Assembly: GCF_004319545.1 (NCBI RefSeq)
Contig: NZ_CP036313.1
Coordinates: 124,001 to 188,000, forward strand
DNA from: Desulfobacter hydrogenophilus
Lineage (GTDB): Bacteria > Desulfobacterota > Desulfobacteria > Desulfobacterales > Desulfobacteraceae
Length of the DNA stretch: 64,000 nt
Direction: 5' to 3'
Positions 43,154 to 52,248 of the stretch are shown here, piece after piece (positions within the stretch are counted from its first letter, which is position 1; each line of letters begins with the position of its first letter). Below the pieces are notes generated by a model. The model was not told the origin of the DNA. It was given only the letters and a program-made list of their open reading frames with translations, and did no database searches. The position numbers and the translations under genes are program-made.

Positions 43154-44317
43154 CTATTTCTTAGGAATCTCAATGTCTTCAACTATTTCATCTGCTGCAC
43201 TTAAAACATCAACAGGCGGATCATAACCGATCAATTCAGCAGTTTTTAAATTAATGGCAATTTTCGGGGGGTCTTCAAACAACTGCGCGATATCCCTTGG
43301 TTTAGCTCCGTTGAATATTTTGGCCATGGTCTTGGCATAAAACCGCCCGACATATTGAAAATTTGCCCTGGATATACTCATTAAGAATCCATATTTTACC
43401 TGCTCGGAATGGGACTGGGTAAAGGTAGGAATCCGGTATTTATTGGCTATATTTACAAGCTCGGGAATACTGTCTGCATTTACACCGTTCTGAGTGGTAA
43501 CATAAATGGCATCAGCGCTCTTCCCTAAAGTTGCAAAGCATTTTTTTACACTTTCCTCGTCTTTTTTGACATCTGCACCTTCATCTGTGGTGAAACAGGG
43601 AACAATTTTAAATCCACGCTCATCTGCCACTTTTTTGACACTGTCCAGTGCTGCGTAACTGCGACCCTGCTCAGTATCCTGGTAGGCAATACCAAGTTTA
43701 TTGAATCCGATAATGTCATGAAAAAGCTTAATCTGACGTTCATGGCGGTAGGGATCAACCCGGGCATGAACATGATCAAAACCCGAATCGGCAACGCTTT
43801 TAATAATACCGGCAGTCAGTGGGTCCGTGGTTGAGATAACAAGTGTAGGCACTGTGTGGTCATTTGTGGCAAGCTTGAGACCGGCCTTGGTTCCAGCCGC
43901 AATGATCAAATCAATATCTTTTTTATTATTCAGACGTGAAATAATTTGCGGCACCATCTTTTCAATAAGCGGAGTGTCCCAGTTACCGGTGTAATGCGCA
44001 TCCTTGACAAATTCAATGTACCTGCTGTTGGTGCTATTTACCAACCACTGCCACAATTTGGCGGTTTGCTCACCGGACTGATCCGGAATTTTGGCCGTTT
44101 CCATCCATCCCATGTCCATCAATCCCCTGACAATCCCCAGAAAATTGAGTTGGTAATTAACGTATTCGCCACCCTCAAAATACCCGATCCGCCATTTTTT
44201 GCCATCATTCGTACCTGGCTTTATGCTGAAATGACCCTTGTCAGCAGCCATGACCGAAACAGAGGAAATCAGGAAAAAAAACAGAATTAAACAAAAAAAA
44301 TGTTTTAATATTTGCAT
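43154..44317 (-). CDS. ABC-type substrate-binding protein, orphan
   Basis: This 387-residue periplasmic binding protein has a signal peptide ending near SVMAADK and two Rossmann-like lobes. Landmarks are DLIIAAGTKAGLKLA, TLVISTTDPLTAG, LGIAYQDTEQGRS and DAIYVTTQNG, as in the PF04392-type binding proteins (YtrA/tryptophan-like group). No permease or ATPase gene is adjacent. The ATG at 44317 has AAGGG upstream; a TTG six codons earlier lacks one. It is convergent with the 522-residue gene, with one base between them. It may feed a signalling protein rather than a transporter. Confidence 0.82.
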   Translation of the reverse strand: MQILKHFFCLILFFFLISSVSVMAADKGHFSIKPGTNDGKKWRIGYFEGGEYVNYQLNFLGIVRGLMDMGWMETAKIPDQSGEQTAKLWQWLVNSTNSRYIEFVKDAHYTGNWDTPLIEKMVPQIISRLNNKKDIDLIIAAGTKAGLKLATNDHTVPTLVISTTDPLTAGIIKSVADSGFDHVHARVDPYRHERQIKLFHDIIGFNKLGIAYQDTEQGRSYAALDSVKKVADERGFKIVPCFTTDEGADVKKDEESVKKCFATLGKSADAIYVTTQNGVNADSIPELVNIANKYRIPTFTQSHSEQVKYGFLMSISRANFQYVGRFYAKTMAKIFNGAKPRDIAQLFEDPPKIAINLKTAELIGYDPPVDVLSAADEIVEDIEIPKK

Positions 44318-44813
44318 TGGCGTTATCCCTTTCAATAAAACAACGGACGTTAAAAATGGACATTATCCATATTACAGAATGAGACATTATTAGTTTAATC
44401 TCTCATAATTTAATCGTCCTGTAACGGGTTCCTTTTTTAAAAGCCTCTGGAAAGAGACTCGCTGCAACAGATGACTTATGAGTTATAAACCCCAACGTAG
44501 CAAAAGGCATGAGAATTATAGCTTCAAGACGCTCAAGGTTGCGGGATATGGTAGGCGACCTCAAAACCTTGACAACAAATAAAGAAAAATTCTCATGGCT
44601 TCTCAGAAGGATAAAAAATTTAAGCAAATTAAAACAAAATCAGGATCTGACCTATGTGAGATCCTGATGATAATGCGGTATATGAATTTTCATTTTGATT
44701 CCAATCGCTTCATTAATTTTAAAAAAATTTTATACAACGTTGGGGGTAAAAACCGCGCCTGCCAACAGGTCATGCAAGCCTTTGTATGCACATAAAGTGC
44801 GTCAATTCTCGCC
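44318..44813. other. Intergenic region, about 495 bp, no gene seen
   Basis: AT-rich sequence between two leftward genes. Short frames on both strands (44403-44627 and 44595-44795) show no family character or ribosome sites. No repeat family member is present. Confidence 0.45.
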
Positions 44814-45044
44814 CTATTCAACAATCTCCAGAATGACTCTTTTCTGTTCCTTTGCAGAAGCACAGGAAAGGATAGTGCGCATGGCCTGGGCTGTCCGACC
44901 TTTTCTGCCGATCACTTTTCCTAGATCTTCTTTGGCCACCCGCAGTTCCAGAACAACGGTTTGCTGAGCTTTGATCTCTTGTACTTCAACCTTTTCAGGA
45001 TCATCAACCAGCGCTTTCGCCATCAGTGTAATCAACTCTTTCAT
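44814..45044 (-). CDS. khpA: KH-domain RNA-binding protein KhpA
   Basis: This 76-residue single type-II KH domain has the RNA-binding GxxG loop in LGKVIGRKGRTAQAMRT. Its partner KhpB (Jag) is not in the window. AAAGGAGA precedes the ATG. KhpA proteins bind many transcripts and influence cell envelope and translation. In many bacteria khpA lies between rpsP and rimM; here it stands alone, which is unusual. Confidence 0.92.
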   Translation of the reverse strand: MKELITLMAKALVDDPEKVEVQEIKAQQTVVLELRVAKEDLGKVIGRKGRTAQAMRTILSCASAKEQKRVILEIVE

Positions 45045-45407
45045 TACGGATCTCCTTTAACCAAAATGATAATGAATAAGATATTTAAGCTACAACATTT
45101 AACGGTTTATGGTTGACCTGTCGAAATCGTCGGTATAGAATATCATAACTGGATATAATCACAACCCCCTATTTACAGTGCTTTGAAGATTTCAATGTAA
45201 AACCCGGAATTGAACCGGAAAAATATTTATTCTTCATGCCATATCGCAGGAATAATCGTGAGAACCATAAGACGAAAATAGTCATTCCCCTTGACATAAA
45301 AACGGAATTCATTATTTTAGAGAGGTTATTATATTTATGTACCGGGAAAATATTTTATTCCTTTGCCCGATAAAATATTTGTTTTTGGTAAGGGCATACA
45401 ATTAAGG
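45045..45407. other. Intergenic region upstream of the IscU-like gene
   Basis: This 363-base gap between divergent genes carries one good promoter candidate (45291-45318). No further gene is supported. Confidence 0.45.
45291..45318 (+). promoter_or_regulatory. Sigma-70-type promoter candidate
   Basis: TTGACA (45291-45296, perfect) and TATTTT (45313-45318) are 16 bases apart. It would drive the IscU-like gene at 45408 and the lipoprotein overlapping it. Confidence 0.5.
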
Positions 45408-45842
45408 ATGTATGAAGTGGTCACAGAAATTACAATACAGGATTCAGAACGTAAAATGCTGTCCGAAGCCGGATATGGGGAACCGGCTATTGAATATTAT
45501 CTTGGAAAAAAACATATGGGTTCCATTGAAGATGCGAACCAAATTTCCTTTAAAGTTGGTTCCTGCGGTGATACAATGAAAATCTATTTAAAAGTTGATG
45601 AACACGAAATTGTTCAGGATGCCAAATATGAGATCGCAGGATGTGCAGGTGCCATCTCTGCGGCAATGGCGACTGTTGATCTTGTCAAGGGAAAAACTAT
45701 TGAGCAGGCTTTAGAAATAAATGACGGAGATGTTTTCAGGGTCCTTGAAAGTATACCGGAAAAAAAGCATCATTGTATCCAACTGGCAGTCAAAACAATG
45801 CATCAGGGCCTTGAGGAATTTCAAACGACACACGTTTCTTAA
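45408..45842 (+). CDS. NifU/IscU-like iron-sulfur cluster scaffold protein
   Basis: This 144-residue scaffold assembles Fe-S clusters. The three conserved Cys are Cys53 (GSCGDTM), Cys79 (AGCAGAISAAM) and Cys123 (KHHCIQLAV). The usual Asp near the first Cys is present (GD). The start at 45408 is uncertain: AAGG abuts it, and the frame is open to a TTG at 45363. No iscS, iscA or hsc genes are near, so it is a stand-alone scaffold. The gene overlaps the next by about 32 bases. Confidence 0.87.
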   Translation: MYEVVTEITIQDSERKMLSEAGYGEPAIEYYLGKKHMGSIEDANQISFKVGSCGDTMKIYLKVDEHEIVQDAKYEIAGCAGAISAAMATVDLVKGKTIEQALEINDGDVFRVLESIPEKKHHCIQLAVKTMHQGLEEFQTTHVS

Positions 45843-46521
45843 GTGGTTTTCCAGTATTGTTCTTGTCTGCATTTCGCTTCTATCAGCCGGATGTGTCTCA
45901 TCGAATTTCAGCGTTGAGACCCTGGCCAAATCCGATATCAATATGGTATCGGATATTTATATTGAGCAGACACGTACGCTTCTAAAAACACTCACCCGAA
46001 AATTGTACAAAATGAATCCCGGGGAACTGGCTAAAACCCCGGGAGCAACTATCTCATCCAGGATTTCAGACATATTCAAATGCCCTGCCCCGCCTCCCGA
46101 GCCTGATCTTATAAACAGACGGTCAACCCACGCCATGTTGGCAGGCCTTGAACCCGATTATAAAGGAGACCGGGTATATGCGGTCATGTACGGATTGTTC
46201 ACCATGCTGCACATGGCCTATAACAATAAATGCCGCCTGTTCATGCTTGATTTTCTCTCCTCCCAAAATTTTTACAATTCAGCCAGAAATATAGAAATTC
46301 TGGTGTGGCGCCTGAAAACCAGACATACATCCACCGGTAGAGTATGCCTGATCACCAACACCCTGGAGGGGGACATACCCAACTTAAGCTTTGAGCGGAT
46401 TTTTGGTAAACTAATTGTTTTATCAGATACCATGGCCCTGATAATAGCTGAACGGGGGGACCGGTTCGTCAAACAGGCAGTCCATATAGCCAGCATGAGT
46501 TTTCTTCCCGTGGGACTTTAG
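45811..46521 (+). CDS. Predicted lipoprotein, unknown function
   Basis: The protein is about 236 residues when started at TTG 45811, 32 bases inside the preceding gene. The N-terminus is basic (RNFKRHTFLKW), followed by a hydrophobic stretch and the lipobox LSAGC. The body contains GLFTMLHMAYNNKCRLFML and RGDRFVKQAVHIASM and shows no domain I know. A longer frame from 45721 would destroy the signal. It is probably anchored in the outer membrane. Its link to the scaffold gene is positional only. Confidence 0.68.
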   Translation: MRNFKRHTFLKWFSSIVLVCISLLSAGCVSSNFSVETLAKSDINMVSDIYIEQTRTLLKTLTRKLYKMNPGELAKTPGATISSRISDIFKCPAPPPEPDLINRRSTHAMLAGLEPDYKGDRVYAVMYGLFTMLHMAYNNKCRLFMLDFLSSQNFYNSARNIEILVWRLKTRHTSTGRVCLITNTLEGDIPNLSFERIFGKLIVLSDTMALIIAERGDRFVKQAVHIASMSFLPVGL

Positions 46522-46597
46522 AACCTGTTTAAAAATTAGGGGATCGAAGCGAAATATCATGTGATTGCAGCCAATCAGTCTATTTTTAAACAGGCTC
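46522..46597 (+). repeat. Dispersed repeat R3, copy 2, with terminal inverted repeats
   Basis: CCTGTTTAAAAATTA (46524-46538) is inverted at 46581-46594 (TATTTTTAAACAGG). The internal AGGGGATCGAAGCGAA matches copy 1 at 22981-23013. It starts at the stop of the lipoprotein gene and may also serve as its terminator. Confidence 0.65.
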
Positions 46598-46610
46598 GTA
46601 ACCTTGATAT

Positions 46611-48446
46611 TCAAAAAAAAGAGTTCTGCATCGCTTTTTCAAATCGTATCACCTGCTCTCTGTAATATTGGCTTCTTTGGGTTGAAATCTCAAGCGCCTG
46701 CTTTGCCGCCGCCAATGCCTGGCTTTTCTGATTATTCAAATACAGGGCTTCGGCATAGGTATCCAATATATATGCTTCCTTTTGGATATCCACGGCCCGA
46801 CGGGCCAGGGCCAGAGACCTGGGGGCGTTTTGAAAGGCTTTATCCGGGCATGTGGCCAGAAGCCAGGCCAGGTTATTCAAGGCATGGACATTAACCGGAT
46901 CAATTTTTAAAACATTTTCATAGGCCACCGTGGCCTTTTCATACTGCCGGGCATCATAATAAAAATCACCCACCTGCACATATAAATCAGAATTATCAGG
47001 ATTAAGCTCAAGCTGACGGCTTAAAATTTTTCCGGCGACAAATCGGGTAAAAGAGGTGTTAAGTCCTCCGTAACTAACACTGTACCCAATGAAAAAAATA
47101 CCCCCAACAGCAAGGAGATACCCGGCAATCATTTTTTTTACTTTCCCATGGTGGCTTTGGATCAGATCCGGGTTCATCCGGCACTTTTCCAAAAAACCAA
47201 TACGCTTTCCAATGCTGAAATGGTGCCAGTTGGGTTTATCAATGGACTGGCGGCTTAGGGATGCAATCTTGTAAAAGGTGGAAATCAATGCCGATGGCGA
47301 AGTTGAGTATTTAAAAATATGCAGATCTGCCTGGCGTTCAAAAGACCGCATGAACAGACCAAAAACAAACCGAAAATACAGAATAAACAGCCCTATGAGT
47401 ATCAGACAGGTGATGGCGGCATGGGTCGTATCCTGACTGAGCCCTAAAAAAGTCCCCCCGTCATGCAAGGGATTGATCAAATAAATCATGAGCATTAAAG
47501 GTTCAAAAAAAACAAAATTACAGGCAATAAATCCGGCAAAGAAAAACAAATAAAAAAGCATGTGCCGGTGATATACATGACCTATTTCATGCAGGATGAC
47601 CCCTTGAATTTCATCATCATCCAGACAGGCAAGCAATGCCGGCGTCACCAGGATATACCGGAACCGACCGACAATCCCCATAACACCGGCAGTGATCATA
47701 CCGCCGCCAAACAGGTTCCAAATCAGGATATCTCTGTATTTGAGATCAGCCATCCGGCATGTTTTTTCAATACGCTGCCTGTCAAATCCTGGTGCCAGTG
47801 GACGACATCCCCATAAACGCTGTATCAGGACCGGTCCAAACACAGAGATGGCAATGACAAAAAAAAGAATGTAAATCACTTCCCCGACTGTGGAGTTTAA
47901 AAAGCGATTAAGTCCTTCAAAGGGTAAAAGTCCCAGGCAGTCAGCCAAAAAAGACAGAAGACACCAGGGCAGCATGGCAGGCAGGCAAAAGGCAACATTG
48001 GAAAGGATAAAACTTTTTTTGGTCAAAGAACCGGTAAAAAAACGTTTCTGGATCTGATAGGCAAAGTTCCATATCAAAATCAGATAAAAAAGAAACAATC
48101 CAAGAAACAACATCGCACCGAGGGTGGGCACCCATTGGAATAAAGCAATACCCGATAGTAAATGATTTACACGGAAGCCATAAATATTTACGGCAAAAAG
48201 CACCAGAGCCACAATGGAAAGTCGTGAAACAGCTGTATTCACCCGCTGGTCAATATCCTGTGTCGCCAAGGACTGCCCAAGGGCTGACAGGCGATTGAAA
48301 CAAAGCCGGCAGACCAGGGCAAAAACAGCCGTTGAGGCCAGGCAGAAACCAATGGCCCCGAGGTCAACCCCCGAAGGTTTGTCAAACAACTCCGACGTAG
48401 TGTAAATAACCAGGGCTGCCAGAAAATATATAAAATTTGAAAACAC
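46611..48446 (-). CDS. M48-family membrane metalloprotease with C-terminal TPR
   Basis: This 611-residue protein has several N-terminal helices (residues 1-240), the zinc site HEIGHVYHRHM followed by two or three helices, and a C-terminal TPR array (about 480-610; QVGDFYYDARQYEKATVAYE, NLAWLLATC). This resembles HtpX/Ste24-type proteases acting on membrane proteins. GTG at 48446 is preferred: AGGA lies upstream and it begins 5 bases after the Nudix stop. An ATG at 48497 would overlap the Nudix gene by 46 bases. Confidence 0.85.
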   Translation of the reverse strand: MFSNFIYFLAALVIYTTSELFDKPSGVDLGAIGFCLASTAVFALVCRLCFNRLSALGQSLATQDIDQRVNTAVSRLSIVALVLFAVNIYGFRVNHLLSGIALFQWVPTLGAMLFLGLFLFYLILIWNFAYQIQKRFFTGSLTKKSFILSNVAFCLPAMLPWCLLSFLADCLGLLPFEGLNRFLNSTVGEVIYILFFVIAISVFGPVLIQRLWGCRPLAPGFDRQRIEKTCRMADLKYRDILIWNLFGGGMITAGVMGIVGRFRYILVTPALLACLDDDEIQGVILHEIGHVYHRHMLFYLFFFAGFIACNFVFFEPLMLMIYLINPLHDGGTFLGLSQDTTHAAITCLILIGLFILYFRFVFGLFMRSFERQADLHIFKYSTSPSALISTFYKIASLSRQSIDKPNWHHFSIGKRIGFLEKCRMNPDLIQSHHGKVKKMIAGYLLAVGGIFFIGYSVSYGGLNTSFTRFVAGKILSRQLELNPDNSDLYVQVGDFYYDARQYEKATVAYENVLKIDPVNVHALNNLAWLLATCPDKAFQNAPRSLALARRAVDIQKEAYILDTYAEALYLNNQKSQALAAAKQALEISTQRSQYYREQVIRFEKAMQNSFF

Positions 48447-48451
48447 GGGTC

Positions 48452-49006
48452 CTATACCACCTGGCCTGTTGAAGCGAACCGGTCCAGAACAATCCATGTT
48501 TTTACATCAAACAGAATATTGTCTTGGCGCATACAGTTGACGGCCTGGTCTTGGGAGAGCATTTTTACCTCAATCAATTCGGAAGCCTCGTTATGCTCGA
48601 TATTTGCCGATCCGTCACATGCCACATACAAAAGGCTGATGCTTTCGTCTGTTAATCCTGCTGAAGAGAATATCGCGGGGCTTTGCTTTATCACATTCAC
48701 AACAGTTAAGCCGGTTTCTTCATATAGTTCGCGCCGGCCGGCCTGGACAATACTTTCGCCGGAATCCACAAGGCCTGCGGGAAAACCATACTGAAACCCG
48801 CCTAAGGGCACCCGGAATTCTTTGATAAGGACCAATTTATTCTCCCGTTCATGGAACGGGACAATCACTACGGCATCGGGCTCGGCCGAATTTTGCCTGG
48901 ACGCATACAGCCAAGACTTATTCATGCCGCCCCTGTCTTTGTAATCGGCGCGAATTAAATTCAGATGAGGATAATCCGTTATCTGTTCTTTTTTATATAT
49001 GTCCAC
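48452..49006 (-). CDS. Nudix hydrolase (ADP-ribose pyrophosphatase-like)
   Basis: This 184-residue protein has a Nudix box from GLVDSGES through RRELYEETGL, with the metal-binding Glu residues of REL-EE-G. The N-terminal strands (AVVIVPFHERENKLVLIKEF) fit ADP-sugar pyrophosphatases. Substrate specificity cannot be resolved. It is upstream of the M48 gene on the same strand and probably co-transcribed with it. Confidence 0.88.
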   Translation of the reverse strand: MDIYKKEQITDYPHLNLIRADYKDRGGMNKSWLYASRQNSAEPDAVVIVPFHERENKLVLIKEFRVPLGGFQYGFPAGLVDSGESIVQAGRRELYEETGLTVVNVIKQSPAIFSSAGLTDESISLLYVACDGSANIEHNEASELIEVKMLSQDQAVNCMRQDNILFDVKTWIVLDRFASTGQVV

Positions 49007-49098
49007 AAAAATCTCCTGATTAAATTAAATAAAGATAAAATTAAGACATACCAGTCCTGAATGCAACGCGAATAAACAATATATTGGACTTAAGGGCC

Positions 49099-49758
49099 TC
49101 AGATGTACATTAAATATTTAAACGAGAGCCAGAAATGAGAAGCACTACCCAAAATGACAAAGCAGTGCCAGATCTCGTGAAAACCCAGAATCCGGGGAAA
49201 GGGATTGGGCCTTTTCAAGCTGTAAATAACAGCGCCGACGGTGTAGAAAAGCCCCCCTGCGGCCAGCCACATTAAAGCACCGGGTTCCAGATTTTTAACC
49301 AGGGGATATGCGGCAATCACGCAAAGCCAGCCCATGACAAGATATATCACGGTGGAAATCCATCTGGGCGCTCCCATAAAAAGAATCTTAATGAATATAC
49401 CGGCACACGCAATGGCCCATACGGCCCCCAAAAGGCTCCAGCCCCATGCCCCCCGCAAAGGGACAAGACACAACGGGGTGTAGGAGCCTACAATGACAAC
49501 AAATATCATGATATGGTCGATGCGGCGGAAAACTGTTAATGCCCGGTCTGAAATTTTTAAGGCATGATAGAGGCAACTTGAAGCGTACATTAGAATGAGA
49601 GTTCCGCCAAAGATAGAGAAAGACACCACATGCCAGACATCGGCATACAGGGCCGCAGATATCACCATTAACGTCAATGCAGCTATGGCGCCCACTGCTC
49701 CGGCCCCGTGAGAGATGGCATTGACAGGTTCCCTTAGAAATTTTTCACATATACACAT
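49099..49758 (-). CDS. Hemolysin III / PAQR-family membrane protein
   Basis: This 219-residue protein has seven predicted membrane helices. The opening EPVNAISHGAGAVGAIAAL, the central block SSCLYHALKIS, RIDHIMIFVVIVGSYTPLCL and the last block GFHEIWHCFVILGSASHFW contain the conserved Ser, His and Asp residues of the PAQR/HlyIII family. These are zinc-dependent lipid hydrolase-like proteins. The start at 49758 lies 150 bases from the divergent transporter promoter region. Confidence 0.93.
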   Translation of the reverse strand: MCICEKFLREPVNAISHGAGAVGAIAALTLMVISAALYADVWHVVSFSIFGGTLILMYASSCLYHALKISDRALTVFRRIDHIMIFVVIVGSYTPLCLVPLRGAWGWSLLGAVWAIACAGIFIKILFMGAPRWISTVIYLVMGWLCVIAAYPLVKNLEPGALMWLAAGGLFYTVGAVIYSLKRPNPFPRILGFHEIWHCFVILGSASHFWLSFKYLMYI

Positions 49759-49989
49759 AATTTGTCATTTATCCCTGAGATATGATTTAGACAAGGTGCG
49801 TCAGATCTAATTTACATTATTTTTACCCAATTCGGCCAATCTATTTCTTACAAATATGAGCATAAAAGGTTCTACATATCCGATCTATGCACAAAACAAG
49901 AAAATCTTTTGAAAAATAGACATAATATGCTAAATATTTACGAATGTTTCTTTAAATATCAAAAATCATTATTAAGGAGAAAGTTATCT

Positions 49990-51003
49990 ATGAAGCGGTT
50001 AAATATTGCGTTTATCTGTATCATTTCACTGGTTCTCGTATCTGTTGCCGGAGCAGGAACACTGGATGACGTTAGAGCCCGCGGCTATCTTAAAGCCGGT
50101 GTAAACGGCGACCTGTTCGGGTTCAGCAAGCCAGACAAAAACGGCGAATGGAAAGGCCTGGATGTTGATGCAGCCAAAGCCGTTGCAGCCGCTGTTTTTG
50201 GCGATGCAACCAAGGTTCAATTTACTACATTGACCGCTGTACAGCGTTTGCCGGCAGTACAATCCGGTGAAGTGGACGTACTGTGCCGCAATACGACCGT
50301 AACCCTTTCTAGAGAAACCAAAAACGCCCTTAACTTTGTTCATCCCAACTACTATGACGGCCAGGGTTTTCTTGTATCCAAAAAACTGGGTGTCAAAAGT
50401 GCAAAAGACCTGGACGGTGCGACTGTCTGTGTTCTTCCCGGTACCACCACTGAGATGAATGTTGCCGACTACTTCAGGGGCCAAGGCATGGACTGGAAAC
50501 CCGTTGTTATTGAAAAAACCGCAGAGCTGGCCAAGGCCTTTTTTGCCGGCCGTTGCGATGTGCTTACATCTGATGCGTCCCAGCTGGCTGGTGCCCGGGC
50601 GATAGCGCAGACACCGACTGATTATGAAATTCTACCGGAAATTATATCAAAGGAACCTTTGGCGCCTGTTGTCAAGCACGGTGATGACCAGTGGTATGAT
50701 ATTGTTAACTGGACCATCATGGCCATGATCCAGGCTGAAGAATTCGGCATTACGTCCCAAAATGTTGATAAAATGCTCAAATCCAAAAAACCGGATATCA
50801 AGCGTTTCCTTGGCGTAACGCCGGGTATGGGCGCCCAATTAGGCCTTGATAACAAATGGGCCTACAATATTGTAAAACAGGTGGGCAACTATGGTGAAAG
50901 TTTTGACCGCACCGTCGGCCCCAATACTCCACTTAGGCTGCAAAGAGGCCTCAATGCCTTGTGGACCGAAGGCGGTCTGATGTATGCATCGCCCATCAGA
51001 TAG
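49990..51003 (+). CDS. aapJ: General L-amino acid ABC transporter, substrate-binding protein
   Basis: This 337-residue periplasmic protein has a signal peptide ending at SVAGAG. It opens TLDDVRARGYLKAGVNGDLFGFS and contains VLCRNTTVTLSRE, which place it in the AapJ/BztA family of broad-range amino-acid binding proteins. The ATG at 49990 has AAGGAG about 10 bases upstream; a longer frame from 49909 lacks this. It is first in the aapJQMP operon. A hairpin after it should keep binding protein levels above those of the permeases. Confidence 0.95.
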   Translation: MKRLNIAFICIISLVLVSVAGAGTLDDVRARGYLKAGVNGDLFGFSKPDKNGEWKGLDVDAAKAVAAAVFGDATKVQFTTLTAVQRLPAVQSGEVDVLCRNTTVTLSRETKNALNFVHPNYYDGQGFLVSKKLGVKSAKDLDGATVCVLPGTTTEMNVADYFRGQGMDWKPVVIEKTAELAKAFFAGRCDVLTSDASQLAGARAIAQTPTDYEILPEIISKEPLAPVVKHGDDQWYDIVNWTIMAMIQAEEFGITSQNVDKMLKSKKPDIKRFLGVTPGMGAQLGLDNKWAYNIVKQVGNYGESFDRTVGPNTPLRLQRGLNALWTEGGLMYASPIR

Positions 51004-51017
51004 CAATTTTCCAATAT

Positions 51018-51053
51018 AGCCCGGAGTCTGAGCATTCAGCCTCCGGGCCTTTT
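51018..51053 (+). terminator. Partial terminator/attenuator between aapJ and aapQ
   Basis: GCCCGGAG (51019-51026) pairs with CTCCGGGC (51041-51048), followed by CTTTTC. It likely lets some transcripts end after the binding-protein gene. Confidence 0.65.
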
Positions 51054-51071
51054 CATCTGAATTAATAAATT

Positions 51072-52247
51072 ATGAAAAACAGTATTTTGGAAGAAAAAGT
51101 ACCGTTTTGGCTGGACCCGGATAAACGGGCCATTGCCTACCAGGCACTGACCGTAATCATGGTGGGCCTTTTAGCCTGGTATCTGATCTCAAACACTCTG
51201 GCCAACCTTGAGCGACAAAATATTGCCTCTGGTTTCGGCTTCATGGATAAAGAAGCAGGCTTTGAAATCGGTGAAAGCCTGATCCCCTATTCGGCTGCAG
51301 ACTCCTACGCCAGAGCGTTGGTCGTCGGCATCCTGAATACGCTTAAAGTCAGTGTCCTCGGCATTGCTTTGTGTCTTGTCCTCGGCGTATTTGTCGGTAT
51401 ATCCAGACTATCCGACAACTGGTTGGTGAAAAAACTGGCCGGCATTTACATTGAAGTCATGCAGAACATACCGATTTTGCTTCAGCTTTTCTTCTGGTAT
51501 GCCCTTTTCTACGAAGCCCTGCCCCCGGTCAAACAAGCCCTGAATCCTTTTCCCGGTATGTATCTGTGTAATCGGGGAGTCATCATGGCGGCCCCGGTCT
51601 CCCATCCGGCCCATGTCTACATGTTTATTGCTTTCGGCTTAGGGATTGTGGGAGCATTGATCCTGAAATCCTGGGCCTGGCGGCGACTGACATCATCCGG
51701 AAAGGATTTTCCTGTTTTCTGGACCTCTTTGGGCATTATTATCGGCCTGCCGTTTCTGATATGGTTACTCTTTGGTGCACCGCATACCATGGATGTCCCT
51801 AAACTGAAGGGATTTAATTTCAAAGGCGGACTGATGCTTTCGCCTGAATTCATTGCCCTGCTGTTAGGCCTTGTAATTTACACATCAGCCTTTGTGGCAG
51901 AGATTGTACGCGCCGGTATCCAGGCCATCGACCGGGGCCAGACAGAAGCGGCCATGTCCCTTGGGCTTAAAAAAAGCCTTATCCTCAACCTGGTTATCCT
52001 TCCCCAGGCCCTTCGCGTCATCATCCCGCCGTTGACAAGCCAGATGCTCAACCTGCTTAAAAATTCGTCGCTGGCCATTGCCATCGGATATCCGGACTTT
52101 GTTTCTGTGGCCAACACCACCATTAACATCACCGGACAGTCCATTGAGGGGGTTGCACTGATCATGGGATGCTATCTTATGTTTAGCCTGACCACCTCCC
52201 TGTTCATGAACTGGTACAACAAAAAATCGCAATTGGTGGAAAGATAA
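51072..52247 (+). CDS. aapQ: General L-amino acid ABC transporter, permease AapQ
   Basis: This 391-residue inner-membrane permease has the long N-terminal extension typical of AapQ (about 85 residues before the core helices). The EAA loop reads GQTEAAMSLGLKKSLILNLVILPQALRVIIPP. It pairs with AapM. The gene ends one base before the aapM start, with a stop and ATG close together. Confidence 0.95.
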   Translation: MKNSILEEKVPFWLDPDKRAIAYQALTVIMVGLLAWYLISNTLANLERQNIASGFGFMDKEAGFEIGESLIPYSAADSYARALVVGILNTLKVSVLGIALCLVLGVFVGISRLSDNWLVKKLAGIYIEVMQNIPILLQLFFWYALFYEALPPVKQALNPFPGMYLCNRGVIMAAPVSHPAHVYMFIAFGLGIVGALILKSWAWRRLTSSGKDFPVFWTSLGIIIGLPFLIWLLFGAPHTMDVPKLKGFNFKGGLMLSPEFIALLLGLVIYTSAFVAEIVRAGIQAIDRGQTEAAMSLGLKKSLILNLVILPQALRVIIPPLTSQMLNLLKNSSLAIAIGYPDFVSVANTTINITGQSIEGVALIMGCYLMFSLTTSLFMNWYNKKSQLVER

Positions 52248-52248
52248 T

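Noticed and set aside
44403..44795. Overlapping short frames on both strands
   Set aside because: AT-rich intergenic sequence; neither translation looks like a protein and no start signal is present.
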